From Thermoplasmata archaeon (GTDB lineage: Archaea; Thermoplasmatota; Thermoplasmata; Halarchaeoplasmatales; Halarchaeoplasmataceae): DNA of 64,000 nt. Of this stretch, positions 29,654 to 39,923 are shown piece after piece. The position numbers and the translations under genes were made by a program. Under the pieces are notes generated by a model, which was not told the origin of the DNA, did not search any database, and saw only the letters and a program-made list of their open reading frames with translations. Numbering within the stretch: the stretch's first letter is position 1; each line of letters begins with the position of its first letter. The stretch lies in assembly GCA_003552585.1 (NCBI GenBank), contig PUNK01000071.1, forward strand, positions 1 to 64,000, written 5' to 3'.

Positions 29654-30038
29654 ATGACAAAATTGTTACAAATATACCGGTGTGATGTCTGCGGTAACGT
29701 AGTCGAGGTCCTTCACACCGGCATCGGAACTTTAGTGTGCTTGCGGTCAGCCTATGGAGTTGAAGGATGAAAAAAGAGAAGAAGAGGGTACGGAGAAACA
29801 CCTACCAGTGGTAGAGTCCACTGAAGAAGGGATAAAAGTCACGGTGGGTTCGGTACCTCACCCTATGGAAGACAAGCACTACATCGAGTGGGTCGAAGTT
29901 ATAACCAGGAAGACCGAAAGGACCTATAAAACATTTTTATCACCGGGTGATACACCTGAAGCTGTGTTTCCGGTGAATGAGAAGGACGTTCTCTTCGTTA
30001 GGACGTATTGTAATATACACGGATTATGGAAATATTAG
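29654..30038 (+). pseudogene. Desulfoferrodoxin (desulforedoxin + superoxide reductase domains) split by one-base frameshift near 29741
   Basis: Frame A MTKLLQIYRCDVCGNVVEVLHTGIGTLVC then stop at 29770; dropping one T gives ...GTLVCCGQPMELKDEK... joining ORF 29754-30038 with CNIHGLWKY. Confidence 0.85.
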
Positions 30039-30049
30039 GAGTGATATAT

Positions 30050-30553
30050 ATGGGAAAAATGACAGATAAATCGTTAGAGGAAGCCTTCGCAGGAGAGTCT
30101 CAGGCGCACATGAAATACCTGATCTTCAGCGAGGTGGCAGAAAGAGAAGGAATGAAAAACATTGCAAGACTCTTTGAGGCGATAGCGTATGCTGAGAAGG
30201 TCCATGCAACAAACCATGCAAGACAGCTCGATATGATAGGTAATACTTCAGACAATTTACAAGCTGGTATAGATGGAGAAGACTTCGAAGTACATTCGAT
30301 GTACCCTGCATACCACGCTATCGCACACCTTGAAGAGGATAAAGGTGCTCAGCAATCTATACACTATGCATTAGAGGCTGAAAAGATTCATTCTGATATG
30401 TACAAATCTGCACAAAAAGTATCCAAGAAAGGAAAGGATATAAAATTGGACACACTTTACATATGTCCGGTGTGCGGTTATACCCATGAAGGTGAGCCTC
30501 CGGAGAAATGTCCTGTATGTGGTATATCCAGCGATCAATTCAAGGATTTCTAG
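30050..30553 (+). CDS. Rubrerythrin
   Basis: EEAFAGESQAHMKYLIFSEVAEREG; C-terminal rubredoxin-like CPVCGYTHEGEPPEKCPVCG. Confidence 0.96.
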   Translation: MGKMTDKSLEEAFAGESQAHMKYLIFSEVAEREGMKNIARLFEAIAYAEKVHATNHARQLDMIGNTSDNLQAGIDGEDFEVHSMYPAYHAIAHLEEDKGAQQSIHYALEAEKIHSDMYKSAQKVSKKGKDIKLDTLYICPVCGYTHEGEPPEKCPVCGISSDQFKDF

Positions 30554-30564
30554 TGGTGTTATAA

Positions 30565-31074
30565 ATGATAAAAGAAAAAGTAGCCGAAGCGATCAACGAG
30601 CAGATAAACGCGGAGATGTACTCGGGTTATCTATACCTCTCCATGGCTGTTGATTTCGCAGAGAAGAACCTGGACGGATTCGAGCATTGGATGCGTCTTC
30701 AGGCACAGGAAGAGTTGGACCATGGCATGCGTTTCCTGAATTATCTGCAGGAACGAGGTGGCCAAGTTGAGCTGGAAACCATCGAGAAGCCCGATGTGGA
30801 GTGGGAAACTCCTCTAGAGGCATTCGAGTACGTTTACCAGCACGAATGCAAGGTAACAGACATGATAAACGATCTTGTGGACCTTGCAGAGAAGGAAAAG
30901 GATCGTGCAACGGTGAACATGCTGCAGTGGTTCGTTGATGAACAGGTGGAGGAAGAAGATTCTGCCGATGAGATCGTGCAGAAGCTGCAGATGGTCGGCG
31001 ATAACCCCAGCGCTCTTTTGATGATGAACGAGAAGCTAGCAGAGAGACCTATTTCGGAAGAAAATAAAGAATGA
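30565..31074 (+). CDS. Ferritin (non-heme, bacterial FtnA-like)
   Basis: EQINAEMYSGYLYLSMAVDFAEKNLDGFEHWMRLQAQEELDHGMRF. Confidence 0.95.
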   Translation: MIKEKVAEAINEQINAEMYSGYLYLSMAVDFAEKNLDGFEHWMRLQAQEELDHGMRFLNYLQERGGQVELETIEKPDVEWETPLEAFEYVYQHECKVTDMINDLVDLAEKEKDRATVNMLQWFVDEQVEEEDSADEIVQKLQMVGDNPSALLMMNEKLAERPISEENKE

Positions 31075-31094
31075 GGTGTAAACCTACAAAATGA

Positions 31095-31115
31095 GGGGGA
31101 CGAACTTTCGCCCCC
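31095..31115 (+). terminator. GC-rich hairpin GGGGG-a-CGA-actt-TCG-c-CCCCC after ferritin
   Basis: Inverted repeat read directly, followed by TTT. Confidence 0.45.
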
Positions 31116-31148
31116 CTTTGAAACCCTTTCCTAAAAGGAGTTGATGAT

Positions 31149-32837
31149 ATGGGATCTAAAGATGACCTAAAAGCTATGGACGAAGATCTATTCACGGTGA
31201 TAATAGGTGGTCAGGCCGGACAAGGTGTTAAAAAGGCTGGTGAGGCCGTGTCTAAATTTTTCTTGGAAAAAGGTAGATATGTTTTTGAGATGGACGACTA
31301 TCAAAGTTTGATACGAGGAGGGCACAATTTTGCCTCAGTTAGCTCTTCCACCGAAGAATTATTTAGCCATCACATGGGGGCCGATGTTGTGGTGAATCTT
31401 GACAAGACCAGTTATGAGATGCACAAGGAAGATCTTACACCGGACGGACTGAACTTTTACAACTCCGATGAGATAGAAAACGGAGATGGGATAGGACTTC
31501 CTTTGACCTCTATGAGCAAGGAGTTCCAAAGACCGAAGTTGATCCTGGGTGTTGCCGGTATTTCGATACTAGCCGCTGTTGTGGGTGAAGACAAAGATTC
31601 CTTGGTCTCTTTGGTGAACAGTGTATATCCACGTGGAAAAGAGGATAATACCGCTTTCTCAGAGATGGTTTATGATGAAGTTGTGGATAAAGTAGAATCC
31701 ACCTTGGATCTGAAAGAGGGAGACTGCCGGAATAGGATGTTCCCAGGCAACCACGTTATAGCTATGGGAGCAGCTTCCGCAGGATTGGATATCTATTTTG
31801 CATATCCTATGACTCCAGCGTCATCGATACTTCACTTTTACGCATCACATGGCGACAAGTTAGGAGTTACTGCTGTACATCCGGAGAGTGAGATAGCCGT
31901 TGCTAACATGGCAATAGGAGCTACCATCGCAGGTGCAAGGTCCATGGTGGGTACTAGTGGAGGTGGATTCGCACTCATGGCCGAAGCCTTTTCTTTGGCA
32001 GGTATGGTCGAATCACCCGTTCTTTTTGTACTCTCATCGAGACCCGGACCAGCTACGGGTGTTCCCACATACACCGAGCAGGGAGACCTAGGTTTTGCTT
32101 TACATCAGGGTCACGGCGACTTCCCGAGGATAGTCGCTTCACCGGGAGATATGGAGGAAGCCTTCTATCTAACAGCGGATATGCTTTCCTTGTTGTGGAA
32201 ATATCAGACTCCCGGCATAGTTCTAACTGAAAAACATCTATCGGAGAGCTCGATGTGCATGGATGTCGATCCTTCCAAGGTAAGAACCGTTGAACCGCGT
32301 ATGCATGAAGAGGATACGGGATACAAAAGATATCTATTTACAGAGGATGGTGTTTCTCCACTCAAGTTCCCCCCCTCCAAAGAGGCGATAAAGTGGAACG
32401 GTGAGGAACACGATGAATACGGTATAACCACTTCCAGATCTGAAGAGATAGCTGCGATGCACGAGAAGAGGCATAAGAAAGAAGTAGTTATCATAGAAGA
32501 TCTAAAGGACCGACACACCGTCAACGTTTACGGTTCAGGTGAGAACGTTATATTCACCTACGGTTCTACCACCCTCAGCGTAAGAGAGGCTCTGCGATGC
32601 TCAGGCATAGAGGCAAAAGTTGTTCAACCTATATACTTGAAACCATTACCTACCTGGGAGCTAAAAAAGCATGTGAATGATAGATCCATAGTTGTTGAAC
32701 AGAGTGTAGCCCAACAATTCAGCACTCTGCTAGAAGATAAGATCGGATTAGAGCCCACATCAGTTATCAAACGATATGATGGGAGGCCTTTCGATCCCAT
32801 GGAGCTAGCTGAAAAGATAGAGGAGGCGATAAAATGA
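31149..32837 (+). CDS. 2-oxoacid:ferredoxin oxidoreductase gamma-alpha fusion subunit
   Basis: GGQAGQGVKKAGEAVSKFFLEKG gamma domain; YPMTPASSILHF alpha domain. Confidence 0.92.
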   Translation: MGSKDDLKAMDEDLFTVIIGGQAGQGVKKAGEAVSKFFLEKGRYVFEMDDYQSLIRGGHNFASVSSSTEELFSHHMGADVVVNLDKTSYEMHKEDLTPDGLNFYNSDEIENGDGIGLPLTSMSKEFQRPKLILGVAGISILAAVVGEDKDSLVSLVNSVYPRGKEDNTAFSEMVYDEVVDKVESTLDLKEGDCRNRMFPGNHVIAMGAASAGLDIYFAYPMTPASSILHFYASHGDKLGVTAVHPESEIAVANMAIGATIAGARSMVGTSGGGFALMAEAFSLAGMVESPVLFVLSSRPGPATGVPTYTEQGDLGFALHQGHGDFPRIVASPGDMEEAFYLTADMLSLLWKYQTPGIVLTEKHLSESSMCMDVDPSKVRTVEPRMHEEDTGYKRYLFTEDGVSPLKFPPSKEAIKWNGEEHDEYGITTSRSEEIAAMHEKRHKKEVVIIEDLKDRHTVNVYGSGENVIFTYGSTTLSVREALRCSGIEAKVVQPIYLKPLPTWELKKHVNDRSIVVEQSVAQQFSTLLEDKIGLEPTSVIKRYDGRPFDPMELAEKIEEAIK

Positions 32838-33679
32838 GCGACGATCTGGATACCGGTGCGGAAAACACATGGTGTACCGGGTGTGGAAACTTCGGGATAC
32901 TAGCAGCAGTGAAGAAGGCTGTAAAAAAGTTAGAAGAGAACGGCCTATCAAAGGAGAATTTGGTGATATCGACCGGTATAGGATGTCACGGGAAGATATT
33001 CGATTACTTAAATCTCAGTGGGATATATTCATTACACGGCCGTGAAGTGGCAAGTGCCGAAGGTATCAAATTGGGAAACCCTAAATTAAAGGTGGTTGCT
33101 TTTGGGGGAGATGGGGACTGCTACGGTGAGGGACTAGCACATCTTCTCTTTGCAGCCAAACGAAACATGGATATAACGGTTATAGTGCATAACAACGGTG
33201 CATATGCACTTACTACTGGACAGGCTTCTCCTACGAGTCCAAAAGGGTTCAAAGGTCCAGCGACACCGAAGGGAAGTGTTGAACGCCCGATAGAACCTTT
33301 AACTTTATTATTGTCAGCTGGTGCTACGTTTGTTGCAAGGGGGTATGCAGGAAGAGTAGATCACTTATCTAAGTTGATAGTGGAAGGAGTCAAGCATCCC
33401 GGTTTTGCACATATAGATGTTCTTCAACCTAGTGTTGTATTCACAGATTATTATGATGAATACAATGAATTAGTGAAGAAGTTGGAAGAACCAGAAGAAA
33501 CTATATCTAAAGCAATGCAACTTGCAATCAAAACAGATGTTTTGCCTATAGGAATATTTTACAGGGAAGAGGCACCAGTCTATCATGAGGAGTTGATGGG
33601 AGATATGAATCCGGTAAAGGATAGATATAAGAGAGAAAAAAGAATAGAGCTTATAGAGGACATGTTAGGGGTCGAATAA
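32834..33679 (+). CDS. 2-oxoacid:ferredoxin oxidoreductase beta subunit (TPP-binding)
   Basis: WCTGCGNFGILAAVKKA; FGGDGDCYGEGLAHLLFAAKRN. Confidence 0.95.
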   Translation: MSDDLDTGAENTWCTGCGNFGILAAVKKAVKKLEENGLSKENLVISTGIGCHGKIFDYLNLSGIYSLHGREVASAEGIKLGNPKLKVVAFGGDGDCYGEGLAHLLFAAKRNMDITVIVHNNGAYALTTGQASPTSPKGFKGPATPKGSVERPIEPLTLLLSAGATFVARGYAGRVDHLSKLIVEGVKHPGFAHIDVLQPSVVFTDYYDEYNELVKKLEEPEETISKAMQLAIKTDVLPIGIFYREEAPVYHEELMGDMNPVKDRYKREKRIELIEDMLGVE

Positions 33680-33680
33680 A

Positions 33681-34238
33681 ATGGATTTGAAAGAGGTGAT
33701 CAAAAAAAGACGGGCTTATCGAGCTTTAGAGAAAACCGATATAGACGATGAGATAATCGAAGAGCTAGTTGAGGCTGCAAAACTATCTGCTTCCTGTTTT
33801 AATAACCAGCCTTGGAATTTTGTATTTGTAAGGGATATAGACATGTTAGAACATCTTCAAGTGGCGATCTCGAAAGGTAATGAATGGACAAAGCAAGCAT
33901 CTTTGATAATAGCAGTGTTTAGTAGGGAAGAGGATGACTGTGTAATAAAAGATCGAAAGTATCATCTATTCAGCACAGGATTAGCTACTGCCCAATTGGT
34001 ACTTCGTGCTACAGATATGGGACTTGTAGCTCATCCGATTGCAGGGTACAATGAGTCCAAGGCCAAATCAATACTAAATATACCTGAAGATTATCGGCTT
34101 ATTACTCTGGTGGTTGTAGGAAAACATTCAGATGATATCGATAGCCTACTATCCGAGAAAAATGCAGAAATAGAAAGAAAGAGACCCGAGAGAAAACCTA
34201 ATGCCGAATTTGTTTATATGGATAGATGCAACAAATAA
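33681..34238 (+). CDS. Nitroreductase family protein
   Basis: LKEVIKKRRAYRALEKTDIDDEIIEELVEAAKLSASCFNNQPWNFVFV. Confidence 0.92.
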   Translation: MDLKEVIKKRRAYRALEKTDIDDEIIEELVEAAKLSASCFNNQPWNFVFVRDIDMLEHLQVAISKGNEWTKQASLIIAVFSREEDDCVIKDRKYHLFSTGLATAQLVLRATDMGLVAHPIAGYNESKAKSILNIPEDYRLITLVVVGKHSDDIDSLLSEKNAEIERKRPERKPNAEFVYMDRCNK

Positions 34239-34485
34239 TTGGATCTTGAACAAAATATGCGGTCATATTTCCCTCTTTTATCATCTATGAACTTATAACT
34301 ATATAGATGCAAACTTTTTCTTGATACTTATGTGGTGTAATATCTGATAGAACGGATTGATTTTTATGGCATTTCAATATCAATTAGTAAAAATATATTG
34401 TAATCAACCGAAGATTTTATATCCAAAATGTACATTATCTTTTTAAACACATATCTACTGGTAAAGTTGGAAAGGAGATAATAAA

Positions 34486-35928
34486 GTGGCGTTTGGAAAG
34501 AGTAAAGAAGAGAAAGTTTATGACGAAGTAAATGAAATCCTCAACGAAGCTAAGGAGAACATAAAAGAAGGTCAAAATCTCAAAGCCACCTATAAATATA
34601 GACAAGCGATCAGATTTTTAGTTGATAAAGAGGATGTCGTTAATTCTTCTCCCGACAAGTTTGCTAATATATACCTAGATATTGGTAAGGGGCTTTATAA
34701 TTCTGAGGAACATGATCAGGCAATTGAATGTTTTGAAACAGCCCTTAATCTCAGACCAAACAGTGTTGATGCTTGGTTAAATAAAGCAATGACTTATATT
34801 AGTATGAATGAGATGAATGAATATGCCCTACTTTGCTTGAACGAAGCTCTTAAACTGGATCCAGATAATCAAAAAGCTTTATTGAATAAAGCCAATGTGC
34901 TGCGCATTTTGGGCAGGATGGATGAGTCCCTTGAAACCTACGAAAAACTATTGGAGAAAGACCCATCGAATGTGAAACATATTCATAAAATGGTAAAAAG
35001 AAGACCAGATGATCCTAATCTATGGCATCTTGAAGCAAAATATTTTAAAATGGTTGGGAAAAAGGATAGAGTGGCAAAAGCATATGAGAAAGTATTGGAA
35101 CTGAATCCAGAGGATGATGTCGCACTCAAAGAGCTAGCGAATTTGAGACCTCATGATGAACGATTTGTACTAAAACAAGCTGAAGATATGCTAGATAAAG
35201 GTAAAAAAGAAGAGGCGTTGGAACTTTTAATGAAATCACTCGATGGCGATTTAGAGAATATTGAGATAATGGAAAAAATACTCGAGATCGATGAAACGAA
35301 TATAGATGTATTACGTATGAAGGCAGAACTTCATGAAAAAAAAGGAGAAAGACCATTAGCTTTGAAGACTTACAAGAAAATTCACGAACTCGATCCCTCT
35401 GATATAGTATATTTCAATAAAGCTTTAGAAGCTAATCCTGCGAATAAAAATCTTCTTTACAGAAAAGGAGATGCTTTGTATAATGCTGAAAAGTATAAAG
35501 GAGCTCTAGAAACCTATAATAAACTTCTCAATTTGGGAGAAAACAGTACAGATCTTTGGCATAATATAGGGGCATGTCATTATCAATTGGGAGGGTACAG
35601 TGATGCTATTGTAGCTTTTAGTAAAGTTTTAGATGAGAATCCTGGAGACATATCGGCATGGTTAAGTAAAGGTGCATCTCATTATCAAAATGACGAATAT
35701 AAAGAGGCTATGGATGCCTTCAACGAAGTTGTTAAAAGAGAACCAGATACCCCACCTGCATGGTATTATAAAGCCAAAATAGCCGCAAAGCAGGACAACA
35801 TCAAATTGCTGAAACCCATACTTGAGAGAGCTATAAAATTAAACGATGAGTACCGAGAAGATCTTATGCAGGATGAAGCCTTTGATGGAATAAGGGATCG
35901 ACCTGAGTTCCAGGAGATCATATCCTGA
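34486..35928 (+). CDS. TPR-repeat protein (GTG start)
   Basis: Multiple 34-aa TPR units. Confidence 0.9.
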   Translation: MAFGKSKEEKVYDEVNEILNEAKENIKEGQNLKATYKYRQAIRFLVDKEDVVNSSPDKFANIYLDIGKGLYNSEEHDQAIECFETALNLRPNSVDAWLNKAMTYISMNEMNEYALLCLNEALKLDPDNQKALLNKANVLRILGRMDESLETYEKLLEKDPSNVKHIHKMVKRRPDDPNLWHLEAKYFKMVGKKDRVAKAYEKVLELNPEDDVALKELANLRPHDERFVLKQAEDMLDKGKKEEALELLMKSLDGDLENIEIMEKILEIDETNIDVLRMKAELHEKKGERPLALKTYKKIHELDPSDIVYFNKALEANPANKNLLYRKGDALYNAEKYKGALETYNKLLNLGENSTDLWHNIGACHYQLGGYSDAIVAFSKVLDENPGDISAWLSKGASHYQNDEYKEAMDAFNEVVKREPDTPPAWYYKAKIAAKQDNIKLLKPILERAIKLNDEYREDLMQDEAFDGIRDRPEFQEIIS

Positions 35929-35929
35929 C

Positions 35930-36661
35930 ATGGAAATGAAAGAAATAATTCCTGATATTTTTCTAACTTCACATCTATGTGTTTGGTATAGATCAGAAAA
36001 TACCGTCATAATTGCCGATATTCATCTGGGGTACGAGTCATCATTGGCTGACGAAGGTATAACTGTTCCAAGGGTGCATAAAAAGAAGATATTAAATAGG
36101 TTGTCGACCATTTTAGACAGGTATTCTCCTAAAAATCTGATTATTGCTGGTGATTTAAAACACGAATTTAGTAAGAACCGGGATCAGGAATTCAGAGAGA
36201 TTTTTGAGATAATTGATTATATTCAGGAACGGACACATCTTTCTATTGTCAGAGGAAATCATGATAATTTCTTGAGAACTATTACCGAATCAGCCGGTGT
36301 TCCCTTGTATGAAGAAAAAATTGATCTAGGTGAAATCAGGGTAACACATGGTCATCGGATGGTCGACAATGAAAAAATTCTCCTGATGGGTCATGAACAT
36401 CCCTCGTTAAAGATTAGAGATGAGATAGGTGCAACTTTCAAGCTACCTTGCTTTTTATATCATCCAACTGGTGTTATTGTATTACCCGCTTTCTCTCCTT
36501 TGGCTTATGGTAGAGATATGATCCGTGCTCACAAATTTATATCAAATGCTCTAGAGGGTATCCCTCTTCCAGAATTCCATGTCTACGGTGTATCTGATGA
36601 AGGACTAATCTCTCTTTCAACTTTGAAAAATTTGAGGGAGAGTATTCCCGATATTATTTAG
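35930..36661 (+). CDS. Metallophosphoesterase (ICC-like, COG1407-type)
   Basis: IADIHLGYES, IAGDLKHEF, RGNHDN, THGH motifs. Confidence 0.88.
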   Translation: MEMKEIIPDIFLTSHLCVWYRSENTVIIADIHLGYESSLADEGITVPRVHKKKILNRLSTILDRYSPKNLIIAGDLKHEFSKNRDQEFREIFEIIDYIQERTHLSIVRGNHDNFLRTITESAGVPLYEEKIDLGEIRVTHGHRMVDNEKILLMGHEHPSLKIRDEIGATFKLPCFLYHPTGVIVLPAFSPLAYGRDMIRAHKFISNALEGIPLPEFHVYGVSDEGLISLSTLKNLRESIPDII

Positions 36662-36733
36662 AAATTCAGTTCTTGCAGAGGTGATCAACAATAATAGGAA
36701 AAAGATATATAGTTATCAGAACGTAATTATATT

Positions 36734-37255
36734 ATGAAAAAGGGTAAGGTTAGAGGGGATGTACTAAGGGGCTACTTGAAATATATAAAAAGAACATGGG
36801 GTAAGGAAGGTATAGATTCCTTTGACTCCTATAGTGGTATCGAATCTGAACGGTTAAAGGATAAAATATGGTATGATTCAGACATATTAAAAGATGTTCA
36901 TCACTGGTTGGCTGATAAAGGGGAAAAGCATGTTGAATTGGCTGCGGGATACACTATTCGAAATCTAGGTCTGTTGTCTTATCTTGTTAAATTTCTTAAT
37001 GTAAAGACGTTGCTTGACAAAGCTCCCAAGAATTTCTCTGAAGGGTTTTCTTATGGGGATTGCATTGTCGAAATAAAAGATAAAAGTGCTATAGTTAAGT
37101 TTAAAGACATAATGATAGATGAGTACGTCTGTGATGCTTGGAAAGGTGTACTGAAAGGAATTCTCAAGGCTACAAATACAAAAGGTAAGATCAAACCTTT
37201 AAACACTCCTGATAAAGGCGATAAAGATTGTTTTTATAAGATGGAATGGGAGTGA
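36734..37255 (+). CDS. Hypothetical protein
   Basis: 173-aa ORF ending 1 nt before the convergent PurL stop; weak similarity in style to heme/NO-binding or V4R-like folds only. Confidence 0.6.
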   Translation: MKKGKVRGDVLRGYLKYIKRTWGKEGIDSFDSYSGIESERLKDKIWYDSDILKDVHHWLADKGEKHVELAAGYTIRNLGLLSYLVKFLNVKTLLDKAPKNFSEGFSYGDCIVEIKDKSAIVKFKDIMIDEYVCDAWKGVLKGILKATNTKGKIKPLNTPDKGDKDCFYKMEWE

Positions 37256-37256
37256 A

Positions 37257-39584
37257 TCACCCCATCTTGTTGCCGAGGGAATTTTTCCATTTATCTCTAA
37301 GAGATTCTATCGAAACATCTATTAATTTCTTACTGTTATAGTCGATTATCAATCTCTTACCTCCTGTCTTACCAATCTTTCTAACAGGAACAGAAAAACA
37401 TTTTTCGAACTCTTCTTCGTTTTCCTCATCAACTTCTACCAACCATCTCGTGTTACTTTCGGAAAATAAGTACTTGTCTCCTCTTATTTCATCTTCTATT
37501 GTTATTTCTGCACCTATATCACCAGCGATGCACATTTCCGATATGGCTACTGCTATTCCACCTGATGAGATGTCATGACAACTCTTGGTAAGTTTGTTTG
37601 AATGTGCGCTGAGCATATCTTCGATACTGGAACTTAGGAGTTCGATTTTTACTTCCGGCACTCTTGGACTTTCTGCATCCATCATCTCGTAGTATTCTGA
37701 TCCGCCCATCTCGTCTTTGGTTTTGCCGATTAAATAAAGTGTGTTTCCTATTCCTTTTATATCCATCGTTACTGCTTCTCTCACATCCTCTATCAGTCCA
37801 CATGCCAATATAGAAGGAGTTGGTTTAATCGAGCCCTGCTTTGTTTCATTATAAAAGCTGACATTGCCTGAAACAAAAGATATATTGAGATGTCTAGCTA
37901 TCTTTTCTAATCCTTTAGCTGTTTGTTCAAAGTCTCCCAAACGTTTTGGTTTCTCTGGATTTCCAAAGTTCAAGCAGTCTGCGAAAGAATGTGGCATAGC
38001 TCCAACGGCTACCAAATTTCTTATGGATTCATCAAGTGTTGCCATCGCACCTTTATAAGGATGTAGATAGACCATCCTTGGATTTACATCTGTTGTTATT
38101 GCAATCCCTTTAAACGAATGTTCTAGAGGTTTAATAACCGCAGCATCACCGGGTCCTTCTTTTCCGATTACACCCTGCAACGGTTTAAGGACTGTGTTAG
38201 CTCTGACCTCGTGATCATATTGTCTGATCACCCATTCTTTACTGTTTATGTTATTTCTACTTAACATTTCAAGCAATATTTTGTTATGATTGTCAGGTTC
38301 CTCAGGTTCTTTTTCAGTTATATTTTTAGTCTTATCTATTATTTCTACAGGTCTACAATATGAAGGTCCACCAGTTTGGAATTCAAGATCCAAGTTCATT
38401 ATCATAATGTTGTCGAAATAAACCTTTATGTTCGGTTCTTCAATAACTCGACCGATGACCGTTGCTTCCACATCCCATTTCTCGCATCTTCGCAGTACCT
38501 CGTCAACATTTTCTGGTTTTACTGCATACATCATACGTTCCTGACTTTCGGAAACCCATATCTCCCAAGGAGCCATATCCTCTTCTTTAAGAGGGACTTT
38601 ATCGAGCTGTATCTCTGCACCATAACCTGCGGCAAGGGACATTTCTCCAGCTACACACGACAAACCACCACCGCCAAAATCTTTCATACCCTGCAGAAGA
38701 CCAGCTCGATTAAGTTCTAAGCTCACGTGTATAAGTGGTTCCTTAGTTATGGGATCGCCGAGTTGCACTGCGCCTATGTCTTCCTCTTCAGACTCTTCGT
38801 GGAGTTCATCTGATGCAAAAGTCACACCGTGAATGCCATCTCGTCCCGTTCTTCCTCCCGCCATTATGAATACATCACCAGATTCTTTAACTCTACTCCT
38901 TATCAGTTCATCTTTTTTAGCTATCCCCACACATCCTACATTGACCAGGCAATTGGAAGTGTAACTGTGGTCGAAGTAAACCATTCCTGCCAAAGTGGGT
39001 ATTCCCAATCGATTTCCATAATCTCTTATACCTTTGACCACTCCGTCGAAGAGGTATCGTGGATGTTTAGTACCCTGTGGTATATCGCTTTCAGGCAAGT
39101 CTAGCGGACCGAAGAAAAGCGGATCAACGAATGCAAGTGGTTGAGCACCCATACACACTACATCCCTGACAATCCCTCCTATTCCTGTGGCCGCTCCACC
39201 ATATGGTTCTATAGCTGAAGGATGGTTATGACTTTCTAGAGCTACAACGTAGGCATGGTCATCGTCAAATTCAACAACACCTGCGTCTTCCTCTATAACA
39301 TAGATGTTTTGAGGAGCATCAATATCGAAAACAGTGTCTTTCAAAATACATTTTGAAGATTTATAACAACAATGTTCCGACCATGCCTGACCTATCGCTT
39401 CCAATTCTAGATCGGTCGGATTGCGACCAAGGTCTTTGAAATATTTTTTCACCATCTTCATCTCGCCTTTACTCAGACCGATACCACTCTCCCTACTTAT
39501 CGATTCCAGGTCCTGTTCATCAGCATCTAATATGTTCACTTCATGCAGCTCGAATGGAACATCTTTACGGATATAATATTCCAT
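37257..39584 (-). CDS. purL: Phosphoribosylformylglycinamidine synthase II (PurL)
   Basis: QAWSEHCCYKSSK, GVGGIVRDV-like GIGGIVRDVVCMGAQP, tandem AIRS domains. Confidence 0.97.
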   Translation of the reverse strand: MEYYIRKDVPFELHEVNILDADEQDLESISRESGIGLSKGEMKMVKKYFKDLGRNPTDLELEAIGQAWSEHCCYKSSKCILKDTVFDIDAPQNIYVIEEDAGVVEFDDDHAYVVALESHNHPSAIEPYGGAATGIGGIVRDVVCMGAQPLAFVDPLFFGPLDLPESDIPQGTKHPRYLFDGVVKGIRDYGNRLGIPTLAGMVYFDHSYTSNCLVNVGCVGIAKKDELIRSRVKESGDVFIMAGGRTGRDGIHGVTFASDELHEESEEEDIGAVQLGDPITKEPLIHVSLELNRAGLLQGMKDFGGGGLSCVAGEMSLAAGYGAEIQLDKVPLKEEDMAPWEIWVSESQERMMYAVKPENVDEVLRRCEKWDVEATVIGRVIEEPNIKVYFDNIMIMNLDLEFQTGGPSYCRPVEIIDKTKNITEKEPEEPDNHNKILLEMLSRNNINSKEWVIRQYDHEVRANTVLKPLQGVIGKEGPGDAAVIKPLEHSFKGIAITTDVNPRMVYLHPYKGAMATLDESIRNLVAVGAMPHSFADCLNFGNPEKPKRLGDFEQTAKGLEKIARHLNISFVSGNVSFYNETKQGSIKPTPSILACGLIEDVREAVTMDIKGIGNTLYLIGKTKDEMGGSEYYEMMDAESPRVPEVKIELLSSSIEDMLSAHSNKLTKSCHDISSGGIAVAISEMCIAGDIGAEITIEDEIRGDKYLFSESNTRWLVEVDEENEEEFEKCFSVPVRKIGKTGGKRLIIDYNSKKLIDVSIESLRDKWKNSLGNKMG

Positions 39585-39587
39585 GGT

Positions 39588-39833
39588 TCACCCCTCTATG
39601 GATATTTGATAGGTTTGTATCACAGGGTTGGATAGTATACGTTTACACATAAGTTCTACCTCTTCTAAAGCCTCTTCCTCTGTAACGTCCTCTCCAAAAT
39701 CTATTTCGTATAACTTACCTGATTTAACATCATTGACATCCCAACCGAGGAGATTCAATGCCTTTTTAGTGTTCATACCTTCCGGGTCCGCAACTCCCTT
39801 CTTTAGTTCTATCTTGACTTCAACAACTACCAT
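39588..39833 (-). CDS. purS: Phosphoribosylformylglycinamidine synthase subunit PurS
   Basis: VKIELKKGVADPEGMNTKKALNLLG; adjacent to purL. Confidence 0.93.
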   Translation of the reverse strand: MVVVEVKIELKKGVADPEGMNTKKALNLLGWDVNDVKSGKLYEIDFGEDVTEEEALEEVELMCKRILSNPVIQTYQISIEG

Positions 39834-39923
39834 GAAACCACGTGAGGGAGATTACGTATTCCCTTATTATTGTTTTGCAGGGAGGACAAGTTTTATTTAC
39901 CTCGAACGTCAAGTATACATGGT

